Assembly: GCA_001820655.1 (NCBI GenBank)
Contig: MHQM01000040.1
Span: forward strand, 1 to 22,099
Direction: 5' to 3'
Length of the DNA stretch: 22,099 nucleotides
Origin: Candidatus Sungbacteria bacterium RIFCSPHIGHO2_02_FULL_52_23
Lineage (GTDB): Bacteria; Patescibacteriota; Minisyncoccia; Sungbacterales; HO2-52-23
Part shown: piece after piece, positions 12,863 through 19,329 of the stretch
Layout of the letters: the number at the start of each line of letters is the position of its first letter
How positions within the stretch are numbered: position 1 is the first letter of the stretch
The notes under the pieces: model-generated
Databases searched by the model: none
What the model saw: the letters and a program-made list of their open reading frames with translations, nothing else
Told to the model about the DNA's origin: nothing
Translations under genes and position numbers: made by a program

Positions 12863-14296
12863 ATGGCATTTCTTGATACGGTTGCGCAATTTACTGAAGA
12901 CGCGGCGCGTGCGGCGCATATTTCGGATGATGTTTTGGCGCGACTAAAAACACTAGATCGCGTGCTTGAATTTGAAATCCCGGTACGCATGGACCCCGTT
13001 AGAAGTCAGACGCCAGAGGTGTCTGCCGATGCGCAAGCGCATCGGACTTCTAACGGGGTGGATGACGGCAGTGAGAAAAAGTTTTCCGCATGGCGCGTCC
13101 AGCATAATAACGCTCTGGGTCCGTACAAGGGGGGCATACGCTATCATCACGCATCAAATCTGAATGAGGTGAAGGCGCTTGCGTCCCTTATGACATGGAA
13201 GACATCGGTTGTGGGTCTGCCGTACGGAGGCGCCAAAGGAGCCATTGTCGTAGATCCCCGTATATTGAGTCCGCGCGAGCTTGAAGAACTGTCGCGCGGA
13301 TATGTGCGCGCGATAGCCGTGCATATCGGTCCCGACAAAGATATTCCGGCACCCGATGTCGGCACCAATGCTGAAATCATGGATTGGATGACTGACGAGT
13401 ACTCCAAGCTTTCCGGCAAGCGCGAAGACGCGGCTTTTACCGGAAAATCCGTTGGAAAAGGCGGATCACGGGGCAGAGAAGTTGCGACCGGCTTCGGAGG
13501 CTTCGTGATTCTCCGCGAATACCTGAAAGCGACAAGAGACAAGCGACAAGAGACAAGTAGTCCACCTACGGTCGCCATTCAGGGATTCGGCAATGTCGGC
13601 GCGCATATTGCGCGCATTCTTTCCGATCACGGATTTAAGATCACGGCGATTTCCGATTCCAAGGGCGCTTTGTACGATCCGGACGGCATTGATATCAAAA
13701 AAGTGACGGATATCAAAGAGCGCACCGGCATTATTGACCGCGCGGTATGTTACTCGCTCGGATCAGGCCAGGAGCCGTGCAAAGTATTTACCAATGAAGA
13801 ATTGCTGACTCTGCCGGTGGATATTTTGATCCCTGCGGCTTTAGAAGATCAGATTACCGGAGCAAATGCAGACAAAATCCATGCAAAAGTAATTTTGGAG
13901 ATGGCAAACGGCCCGACGAGCCGCGAAGCCGAAGAGATACTGGCTCGCCGCGGCATTGAGGTAATCCCTGATATTCTTGCCAATAGCGGAGGCGTCGTTG
14001 GCTCATACTTTGAATGGATACAGTCACTTGCCCCGTTAGAGAATTTGAAAAAATATGAATCCGAATTGAGGCATCACATCGACGAAAAGTATTGGCAAGA
14101 GATTGTCAGAGATATAACTTCTCTAACGGGGCGCGAAGGGAAATACTGGAGCGAGGAGGAAGTACTCGCTCGTATTGATGCAAAACTCACCGAGGCCTTT
14201 GCCGCAGTGAGTGAGGAAAAAAAGAAATACGGCTCAAGCTGGCGCATGGCATCCTACATTCGCGCGCTTACCCGGGTTGTTGCCGCAATGAAATAA
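12863..14296 (+). CDS. gdhA: Glutamate dehydrogenase with two in-frame palindromic insertions
   Basis: A hexameric-type Glu dehydrogenase linking glutamate and 2-oxoglutarate. Conserved pieces are VQHNNALGPYKGGIRYH, TSVVGLPYGGAKGAI with the catalytic lysine region, DIPAPDVGTN, and the dinucleotide fold AIQGFGNVGAHIA. The 477-residue length exceeds the usual 410-430 because three pieces look foreign. Residues 45-67 come from a CCCCGTTAGA element and split an expected RMDDGS motif. Residues 390-423 come from a second element and split the FEW..YWSEEEV region. Residues 223-236 include a 14-bp tandem duplication just before the nucleotide fold. Every insertion keeps the frame, and no catalytic motif is lost. 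Removing them leaves a protein of normal size. Insertions near the surface loops could be tolerated; activity is likely but unproven. Confidence 0.92.
   Translation: MAFLDTVAQFTEDAARAAHISDDVLARLKTLDRVLEFEIPVRMDPVRSQTPEVSADAQAHRTSNGVDDGSEKKFSAWRVQHNNALGPYKGGIRYHHASNLNEVKALASLMTWKTSVVGLPYGGAKGAIVVDPRILSPRELEELSRGYVRAIAVHIGPDKDIPAPDVGTNAEIMDWMTDEYSKLSGKREDAAFTGKSVGKGGSRGREVATGFGGFVILREYLKATRDKRQETSSPPTVAIQGFGNVGAHIARILSDHGFKITAISDSKGALYDPDGIDIKKVTDIKERTGIIDRAVCYSLGSGQEPCKVFTNEELLTLPVDILIPAALEDQITGANADKIHAKVILEMANGPTSREAEEILARRGIEVIPDILANSGGVVGSYFEWIQSLAPLENLKKYESELRHHIDEKYWQEIVRDITSLTGREGKYWSEEEVLARIDAKLTEAFAAVSEEKKKYGSSWRMASYIRALTRVVAAMK
12993..13059. repeat. CCCCGTTAGA-type element inside gdhA, copy A
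   Basis: Perfect 15-bp inverted repeat (12993-13007 and 13045-13059). The element itself, CCCC to GGGG, spans 12994-13058 (65 bp) and is flanked by exact TGGA duplications at 12990-12993 and 13059-13062. Inside are two more hairpins: AGACGCC/GGTGTCT with one mismatch (13008-13024), and CCGATGCGC/GCGCATCGG perfect with loop AA (13026-13045). The folded strand would form a three-way junction. Element plus duplication is 69 bp, or 23 codons. Confidence 0.93.
13529..13556 (+). repeat. 14-bp tandem duplication inside gdhA
   Basis: GCGACAAGAGACAA occurs twice without a gap. Being 14 bp, one unit alone would shift the frame, and the two encode different residues (ATRDK then RQET). The stretch sits between the catalytic domain and the nucleotide-binding fold, where homologues have a short connector. 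Confidence 0.85.
14030..14132. repeat. CCCCGTTAGA-type element inside gdhA, copy B
   Basis: Perfect 14-bp inverted repeat (14030-14043 and 14119-14132), with CCCC at 14031 and GGGG at 14131, so 101 bp. The flanking tetramers CTTG and CGCG match at two of four positions, so a duplication is at best decayed. Element plus 4 bp is 105 bp, again a multiple of three. The interior encodes a charged, helix-prone segment. Confidence 0.9.
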
Positions 14297-14309
14297 TAAA
14301 TGGTATTCT
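14280..14309 (+). promoter_or_regulatory. Promoter for gap (predicted leaderless)
   Basis: TTGCCG (14280-14285), an 18-bp spacer and an extended -10 TGG-TATTCT (14301-14309). The expected start of transcription coincides with the ATG at 14316. No Shine-Dalgarno sequence is present. Confidence 0.5.
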
Positions 14310-14315
14310 ATACTT

Positions 14316-15323
14316 ATGATACGTATTGCAATCAATGGATTCGGGAGGATCGGGCGCTCGTTTTTCCGTGAGGCGTTCGGTGATCCCGATTTTGAGATCA
14401 TCGCGATCAATGATCTGGCGGATACGGCGACGCTCGCGTATCTCCTGAAGTACGATTCCGTATACGGGAGATACAAAAAAGAGATCGTCGCGGGGGACGG
14501 CGCGATTGTCGTGGATGGGAAGTCCGTGCAGGTATTTGCCGAAAAAGATCCTGCCGCACTGCCGTGGAAGAAACTTGCCATAGATGTTGTCGTGGAGGCC
14601 ACGGGACTGTTCGCATCGGGCGCGAAATCGCAGGCGCATCTGGATGCGGGAGCAAAGCACGTGGTGATCACGGCACCGAGTCCTGCGGACGGCGCCATCA
14701 CGGCCTTGATCGGCGTCAACGACGATCGCTTCAAAAATCCGCCTCCGATCACGGCCAATGCTTCCTGTACGACCAATAGCGCGGCGCCCGTCATGGCGAT
14801 CTTGCATGAAAAATTCGGCATACAAAAAGCCGGCATGGTGACGGTGCACGGATACACCGCGACGCAAAAGCTCGTGGACGGGCCGGATGGAAAAGACATG
14901 CGGCGCGGACGCGCCGCCGCGGTCAATATCGTGCCGTCCACCACCGGAGCGGCTGAAGCCGTGATCCAGGCGATCCCGGCGCTCGCGGGCAAGTTTGATG
15001 CGGTTGCGGTGCGCGTGCCGACGATCTCGGGCTCCTTGAGCGTGATGACGGCGCTCGTTGAGAAAAAGACCGACCGCGAGGAAGTGAATGAAGTTTTCAA
15101 AAAAGCGGTGGGAGAATCACGCTGGTCAAAAGTTTTGAAAGTCACTGAAGACCCGATTGTATCGTCGGATATCCTGGGGGAGCCATACGGCGCGATCATA
15201 GACCTTGCGCTGACCAAAGTAGTGGATGGCAATCTGCTTGAAGTCTTTTCGTGGTACGACAACGAGGCCGGATATACCGCGACCTTGATTGAGCACGTGA
15301 GGCGTATCGCGGCTTTGCTATAG
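14316..15323 (+). CDS. gap: Glyceraldehyde-3-phosphate dehydrogenase
   Basis: The 335-residue phosphorylating enzyme converts glyceraldehyde-3-phosphate to 1,3-bisphosphoglycerate in glycolysis. The NAD site is INGFGRIGR at 5-13, and the aspartate of INDL favours NAD over NADP. The catalytic SCTTNS has C151, and the following HGYTATQ contains the partner histidine. Substrate-binding segments RRGRAAAVNIVPSTTGAA and the end WYDNEAGYTATLIEHV are conserved. The length matches the family. It follows gdhA by 19 bases but has its own promoter, so it may be transcribed both alone and with the upstream genes. Nothing appears broken. Confidence 0.96.
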   Translation: MIRIAINGFGRIGRSFFREAFGDPDFEIIAINDLADTATLAYLLKYDSVYGRYKKEIVAGDGAIVVDGKSVQVFAEKDPAALPWKKLAIDVVVEATGLFASGAKSQAHLDAGAKHVVITAPSPADGAITALIGVNDDRFKNPPPITANASCTTNSAAPVMAILHEKFGIQKAGMVTVHGYTATQKLVDGPDGKDMRRGRAAAVNIVPSTTGAAEAVIQAIPALAGKFDAVAVRVPTISGSLSVMTALVEKKTDREEVNEVFKKAVGESRWSKVLKVTEDPIVSSDILGEPYGAIIDLALTKVVDGNLLEVFSWYDNEAGYTATLIEHVRRIAALL

Positions 15324-15366
15324 AAAAAAATATGTCTTTGTAGTAGGGTAGCGGGCAGGAGATGCC

Positions 15367-15666
15367 ATGGCTAACTCGCAAGATATTCCAGCCCTCTACA
15401 TGCCAGCAGAAGGATGGTGTCGTATCGCGCAACTTGCCTTGGCATCTCTTAAAACTGCGTTCGCAAAGGAGGAATGTATGGTTGCGGAAAAGAATGAGAT
15501 CGTTGAGTTCCATCGGCAGTTGACGGAGAATATCCGCCGCTTGGAGGAGGGGAAACCGGATCTCCTCTCTATTCAACACTTCGCTCTTTTGATAGCGCGA
15601 TCCGCGTTGCGTCAGCGAAACGGAGAACTCACGATCCGGGAGGAGCTTGCAATTGTTGGTGTGTAG
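15367..15666 (+). CDS. Small protein of unknown family with two possible starts
   Basis: I do not recognise this 99-residue protein. It is soluble, and its second half (residues 38-99) is charged and probably helical: VEFHRQLTENIRRLEEG, then a segment resembling a small helical bundle. Two in-frame starts have ribosome-binding sites: ATG 15367 with AGGAG five bases upstream, and ATG 15478 with the perfect AAAGGAGG (15465-15472) five bases upstream, giving 62 residues. The second site is the strongest in the window, so the shorter protein may be the main product. A strong terminator follows. The gene lies alone between gap and proS. Coding is supported by the two ribosome sites and by the terminator, not by homology. 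Confidence 0.55.
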   Translation: MANSQDIPALYMPAEGWCRIAQLALASLKTAFAKEECMVAEKNEIVEFHRQLTENIRRLEEGKPDLLSIQHFALLIARSALRQRNGELTIREELAIVGV

Positions 15667-15696
15667 TACCCATCTCGCTCTTTTTAGGGCGATATC

Positions 15697-15724
15697 AAAG
15701 GGGATTCCCGCGGGAATCCCCTTT
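15697..15724. terminator. Strong palindromic terminator before proS
   Basis: A perfect 28-bp palindrome: AAAGGGGATTCCCG (15697-15710) against CGGGAATCCCCTTT (15711-15724). T-rich sequence follows (CTTGCTATTTTCTTCTTTTT), and TTTTT also precedes it at 15681-15685. It should isolate the small upstream gene from proS. Confidence 0.75.
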
Positions 15725-15725
15725 C

Positions 15726-15753
15726 TTGCTATTTTCTTCTTTTTGAGTACAAT
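15726..15753 (+). promoter_or_regulatory. Promoter for proS-mre operon
   Basis: TTGCTA (15726-15731), a 16-bp spacer and TACAAT (15748-15753). The -10 ends 10 bases before the proS ATG (15764), so the leader would be only about 4 nt. There is no Shine-Dalgarno sequence. Confidence 0.5.
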
Positions 15754-15763
15754 CAAGACACTT

Positions 15764-17065
15764 ATGAGACAGTCTCAACTCTTCGGAAAAACTTTGCGGG
15801 AGGATCCCAAAGACGAAGTCGCGGCAAACGCGCGCCTGCTTGAGCGCGGAGGGTTTATCTACAAATCCATGGCTGGCGTGTACGAGTATCTGCCGCTCGG
15901 CCTGCGCGTGCTTGAGCGCGTCAACGGCATCATTCGCGAGGAGATGAATAAAATCGGCGGGCAGGAAATACTTTTGTCTGCGCTCCAGCCGAAAGAGCGC
16001 TGGGAGAAGTCGGGCCGGTGGGCCAGCCTTGGCGAGGAGGTGATGTATCAGTTTCGCGATCACTCGGGGCGCGAGATCGGGCTTGCGTCCACGCATGAAG
16101 AAGTCGTGGCGGAGATTGCGGTACGTTCCATCCGGTCATATAAAGATTTGCCGCTTTTTGTGTATCAGATACAGACGAAGTTTCGGGATGAGCCGCGCGC
16201 AAAATCAGGCCTGCTCCGCGGGCGCGAATTTCTCATGAAAGATATGTACAGCTTTCATCGCGATACGGACGACCTGAACAAATTTTATGCCAAAGCCGAC
16301 AAGGCGTATCGCGCGATCTTCAAGCGCTGCGGGCTTGCGGTATATATGACCGAAGCCTCGGGCGGCACATTTACCAAAGAATTTACCCATGAATATCAGG
16401 CGCCGAGTCCTGCGGGGGAAGACCTTATCTTTTTCTGTGAAAATTGCGATTACGCCCAAAATCGCGAGATCGCGACCATGAAAGAGGGCGATCCCTGTCC
16501 GAAGTGCGGAGGCAGGATCGCGACTACAAAAAGCATTGAGGTTGGCAATATCTTCCGTCTGGGCGCAAAGTATGCCGATGCCGCGGGTCTTTCGTATACG
16601 GACGAGAAAGGGGCAAAAAAGCCCGTCATCATGGGATGCTACGGCATCGGTCCGGGGCGCGTCATGGGTACGATCGTGGAGACATATAACGACGCGCACG
16701 GAATCGTGTGGCCTGCGGGAGTCGCCCCGTTTCGGGCGCATCTCATTGTGATTGGGAATCAAGCATCCCCGAAGCACCCCGACAAGTCGGGAGCTACGGG
16801 GCAGGCAAGAATCAAGAATCAAGCGGAGAAATTATATAATCGTTTGCTGAAATCGGGAGTAGACGTATTGTATGACGACCGCGATGATAAGACCGCGGGG
16901 GAAAAATTTGCGGATGCGGATCTGATAGGCATTCCATACCGGATCGTGATTTCCGAGAGGACGCTTGCAAAAAAGGGGATTGAGCTGAAAGCTCGCGCGG
17001 AATCGTCCAGTCGGATCATGTCGGAGGCAGTACTGATAAAAAAACTTCTTCGGAAAACCGCATGA
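15764..17065 (+). CDS. proS: Prolyl-tRNA synthetase without the editing insertion domain
   Basis: A class II synthetase of 433 residues that charges tRNA-Pro. Motif 1 lies around YLPLGLRVLERVNGIIREEM, motif 2 around QTKFRDEPRAKSGLLRGREF, and motif 3 around GCYGIGPGRVMGTIVE. Bacterial enzymes of about 570 residues carry a large editing domain between motifs 2 and 3; here only a short zinc-ribbon-like segment remains (CENC near residue 225, CPKCGG near 245). Clearance of Ala-tRNA-Pro must then be absent or done by another protein. The anticodon-binding domain follows, interrupted in frame at residues 334-353 by repeat-derived sequence. ATG 15764 starts the family homology; longer frames run through the terminator. 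mreB begins one base after the stop. Confidence 0.93.
   Translation: MRQSQLFGKTLREDPKDEVAANARLLERGGFIYKSMAGVYEYLPLGLRVLERVNGIIREEMNKIGGQEILLSALQPKERWEKSGRWASLGEEVMYQFRDHSGREIGLASTHEEVVAEIAVRSIRSYKDLPLFVYQIQTKFRDEPRAKSGLLRGREFLMKDMYSFHRDTDDLNKFYAKADKAYRAIFKRCGLAVYMTEASGGTFTKEFTHEYQAPSPAGEDLIFFCENCDYAQNREIATMKEGDPCPKCGGRIATTKSIEVGNIFRLGAKYADAAGLSYTDEKGAKKPVIMGCYGIGPGRVMGTIVETYNDAHGIVWPAGVAPFRAHLIVIGNQASPKHPDKSGATGQARIKNQAEKLYNRLLKSGVDVLYDDRDDKTAGEKFADADLIGIPYRIVISERTLAKKGIELKARAESSSRIMSEAVLIKKLLRKTA
16756..16824. repeat. 60-bp in-frame insertion in proS with hairpin and direct repeats
   Basis: GAATCAAGC occurs at 16756-16764 and 16816-16824, exactly 60 bp apart; a further GAATCAAG lies at 16809-16816. 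Between them is an imperfect palindrome starting CCCCGAAGC and ending TACGGGG (16767-16801), with a perfect CCCGAC/GTCGGG core. It adds 20 residues between the GNQ and AEKLY segments of the anticodon-binding domain. Confidence 0.8.
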
Positions 17066-17066
17066 T

Positions 17067-18119
17067 ATGTTTAATAAATTCTTTAGTCGTTTTTCAAAGG
17101 ATATCGGCATTGATCTTGGCACGGCCAATACGCTCGTCTATGTGCGGGGGCGCGGCATTGTCATCAATGAGCCGTCGGTTGTCGCCGTAAACCAAAAGAC
17201 CGGCCAGATCGTCGCGATTGGTACCGAGGCAAAACGAATGGTCGGGCGTACACCGGCGCAAATCGTGGCTACTCGGCCGCTGGTTGCGGGCGTCGTGTCG
17301 GATTTTGAGGTGACTGAGGAAATGCTTAAATATTTCATCCGCAAGGTCCATGAGCGGACGTGGGCTTTTTTTGCGCGGCCGCGCGTCGTCATCGGCATTC
17401 CGTCCGGCGTGACGGAAGTGGAAAAACGCGCGGTGGAAGACGCCGCGCGCAACGCAGGCGCGCGCGAAGTGTATTTGGTGGAGGAGCCGATGGCGGCGGC
17501 TGTCGGCGTGCGTCTGCCCGTACAGGAGGCGGTGGGATCTCTGATCGTGGACATCGGCGGCGGCACGACGGATATCGCGGTGATCTCGCTTGGCGGGATC
17601 GTAGTTTCCAAAAATCTGAAGATCGCGGGCGATAAGCTCAATGAAGATATCATCCGTTTCGCGCGGGACGAATTCAAACTGCTTTTGGGAGAGCGTACGG
17701 CCGAAGACATCAAGATTGCGATCGGCTCGGCGTACGAACTGCCCGAGCCGCTTGAGGCGACCATGCGGGGCCGCGATCTGATCACGGGTCTTCCTAAAGA
17801 GATCATGGTGGATGATGCGGATATCCGGCGCGCCATGCGCCATTCCATCAACGTGCTGGTAAATGCGATCAAGGCTACTGTGGAAGAAACGCCGCCCGAA
17901 CTCGTAGCCGATATCATGCATCGCGGGATCGTACTTGTGGGAGGAGGATCACTTTTGCGCGGCTTGGACCATCTAATCCAGGAAGAAACTCACATCCCGG
18001 TACGGGTCGCCGATGACTCCCTGACGGCTGTCGTGCGCGGCACGGGTATTATTTTGGAAGACGTGGATGCCTTGCGTGAAGTGCTCGTAAGCACCGATTA
18101 CGAAAAAGTCCCCGCCTAG
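17067..18119 (+). CDS. mreB: Rod-shape-determining protein MreB
   Basis: A bacterial actin homologue of 350 residues that forms membrane-bound filaments and guides lateral wall synthesis. The phosphate-1 loop is IGIDLGTANTLVYV (13-26), followed by NEPSVVAV, IGIPSGVTEVEKRA, VEEPMAAAVG, the phosphate-2 loop VDIGGGTTDIAVI, and the adenosine-site LVGGGSLLRGL. A basic, hydrophobic N-terminus (MFNKFFSRFSKD) could act as the membrane-binding helix. The gene starts one base after proS and is followed by mreC after 17 bases, indicating one operon with mreC, mreD and mrdA. All motifs are intact and the length is typical. Confidence 0.97.
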   Translation: MFNKFFSRFSKDIGIDLGTANTLVYVRGRGIVINEPSVVAVNQKTGQIVAIGTEAKRMVGRTPAQIVATRPLVAGVVSDFEVTEEMLKYFIRKVHERTWAFFARPRVVIGIPSGVTEVEKRAVEDAARNAGAREVYLVEEPMAAAVGVRLPVQEAVGSLIVDIGGGTTDIAVISLGGIVVSKNLKIAGDKLNEDIIRFARDEFKLLLGERTAEDIKIAIGSAYELPEPLEATMRGRDLITGLPKEIMVDDADIRRAMRHSINVLVNAIKATVEETPPELVADIMHRGIVLVGGGSLLRGLDHLIQEETHIPVRVADDSLTAVVRGTGIILEDVDALREVLVSTDYEKVPA

Positions 18120-18136
18120 ATTCCTTACAGTTTGAT

Positions 18137-18922
18137 ATGCGTCGGAAATTGATTATTGCCGGTATCGCAGGGCTTCTCTTCTGCGTGGTGATTTTTGCGG
18201 GATCATGGACGCCTGTGTATGCTTTGCGTACCGCTGTGATGCGCGCATTTGCCCCGGTGATGAGTGCGATGGGGCGGACGGGGCGGTGGGTTGCGGCATG
18301 GCACGATTTAGCACCGGCGGAGGAAGAGGATTGCGAGGCGTGCAGGCGGCACGAGCAGGCCCGCGCGATCGCCGAGGCGGAGCTTGTTGAGGCACGCGCG
18401 CGACAGGCATCTTTGGAGCGAGCGCTTGGTCTCAAGCAGTATTTGGGACCCTCTGCAATACCCGCGCGCGTCACTCTCTATGCGCGGCACGTCCAGGGAG
18501 AAATGCTCGTGATTGATGCGGGGGATGAGACGGGCGCGCATGTGGGAGACCATGTTGTGGATGAAGAGGGGTTTCTTGTCGGCGATATCGCGGAGACCGG
18601 CGTCGGATTTTCCAAGGTCGCGATCGCGTCAAATACCGGAATCGCATTTCCGGTGTCATTTGTCCCGTCGGGTGCCGAAGCGCTTGCGCGGGGCATCGGC
18701 GCGCGCGCATTTCGGATTGAATTGATTCCGCAGGATGTCTCTTTTCACGCGGGGGATTTTGTGCGGCGTATCTCAAAAGATATGCGGAGTGGCGAGGTGC
18801 CACTTGTCGCGCGTCTGGCGGATGAAGGAGATTCGGGTGGCGGAGCATTTAAAAAAGCAGGCGCTATTCTTCTTGCGCATCCGGAGCGTCTTGAGAGAGT
18901 GATGATCATTCCATCGCTATGA
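18137..18922 (+). CDS. mreC: Rod-shape-determining protein MreC
   Basis: The 261-residue protein has a short cytoplasmic start, one membrane segment (LIIAGIAGLLFCVVIFAG, residues 5-22), an alanine- and glutamate-rich coiled coil around residues 62-97, and an extracytoplasmic beta domain containing LVIDAGDETGAHVGDHVVDEEGFLVGDI and VAIASNTGIAFPVSF. This is the standard MreC layout; MreC dimers activate the PBP2-RodA synthase. It ends in a 4-base ATGA overlap with mreD. Sequence conservation in this family is low, so the call rests on topology, beta-domain motifs and gene order. Confidence 0.88.
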   Translation: MRRKLIIAGIAGLLFCVVIFAGSWTPVYALRTAVMRAFAPVMSAMGRTGRWVAAWHDLAPAEEEDCEACRRHEQARAIAEAELVEARARQASLERALGLKQYLGPSAIPARVTLYARHVQGEMLVIDAGDETGAHVGDHVVDEEGFLVGDIAETGVGFSKVAIASNTGIAFPVSFVPSGAEALARGIGARAFRIELIPQDVSFHAGDFVRRISKDMRSGEVPLVARLADEGDSGGGAFKKAGAILLAHPERLERVMIIPSL

Positions 18923-19329
18923 TGCGCTCACCTTTGCTTTTGTTCTGTCTTGCCTTGATAACGCTCGCGGGAGCCATGCTCCTGCAGTGGGCGGTTTCGT
19001 CTCTGATATTCGGCATGCCTGCGGTAATACCGTCTCTTGTGGTCCTTGCGGCGGCGGCATGGCTTTGGATGTTGCCTCTCGGATGGCGTCTGGGATACGC
19101 GGCGATTGCGGGTTTTGTCCTGGATAGTCTTGCCCTGCCTCCGTTCGGGACAATGATGCTACTTTTTTTTATATTGGCTCTTGCCGTGAGCGGCCTGAAA
19201 AGGATTCTGGCAAGCCGTGATTCGCGCGCAGCACAGATTGCGGGTATGATGCTTTTTTACGGATGCATGATGCTCGGGACTTTTGTCCTGCGGGGAGCGG
19301 CGGGATTTCTGTACACTGCGGGATTATGA
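18919..19329 (+). CDS. mreD: MreD-like membrane protein
   Basis: The 136-residue protein is mostly hydrophobic, with about four or five membrane segments (roughly residues 5-23, 30-53, 58-75, 78-95 and 107-133) and a short basic loop around KRILASRD. Size and topology match MreD, the membrane partner of MreC in the elongation complex. Its position between mreC and the PBP2 gene, with 4-base overlaps at both ends, is the best evidence, since MreD proteins diverge strongly. It appears complete, somewhat shorter than the typical 160 residues. Confidence 0.75.
   Translation: MMRSPLLLFCLALITLAGAMLLQWAVSSLIFGMPAVIPSLVVLAAAAWLWMLPLGWRLGYAAIAGFVLDSLALPPFGTMMLLFFILALAVSGLKRILASRDSRAAQIAGMMLFYGCMMLGTFVLRGAAGFLYTAGL

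Noticed and set aside
1342..14132. CRISPR array as the explanation for the repeated CCCCGTTAGA units
   Set aside because: The copies are kilobases apart, occur as inverted pairs, lie inside genes, and no cas genes are present.
12993..14132. Inteins or self-splicing introns as the explanation for the gdhA inserts
   Set aside because: At 23 and 34 codons the inserts are far too short and lack intein splice motifs or intron cores; simple in-frame insertion explains them.
17094..17921. Long minus-strand frames opposite mreB, up to 275 codons
   Set aside because: Antisense shadows produced by high-GC codon bias; mreB itself is unmistakable.
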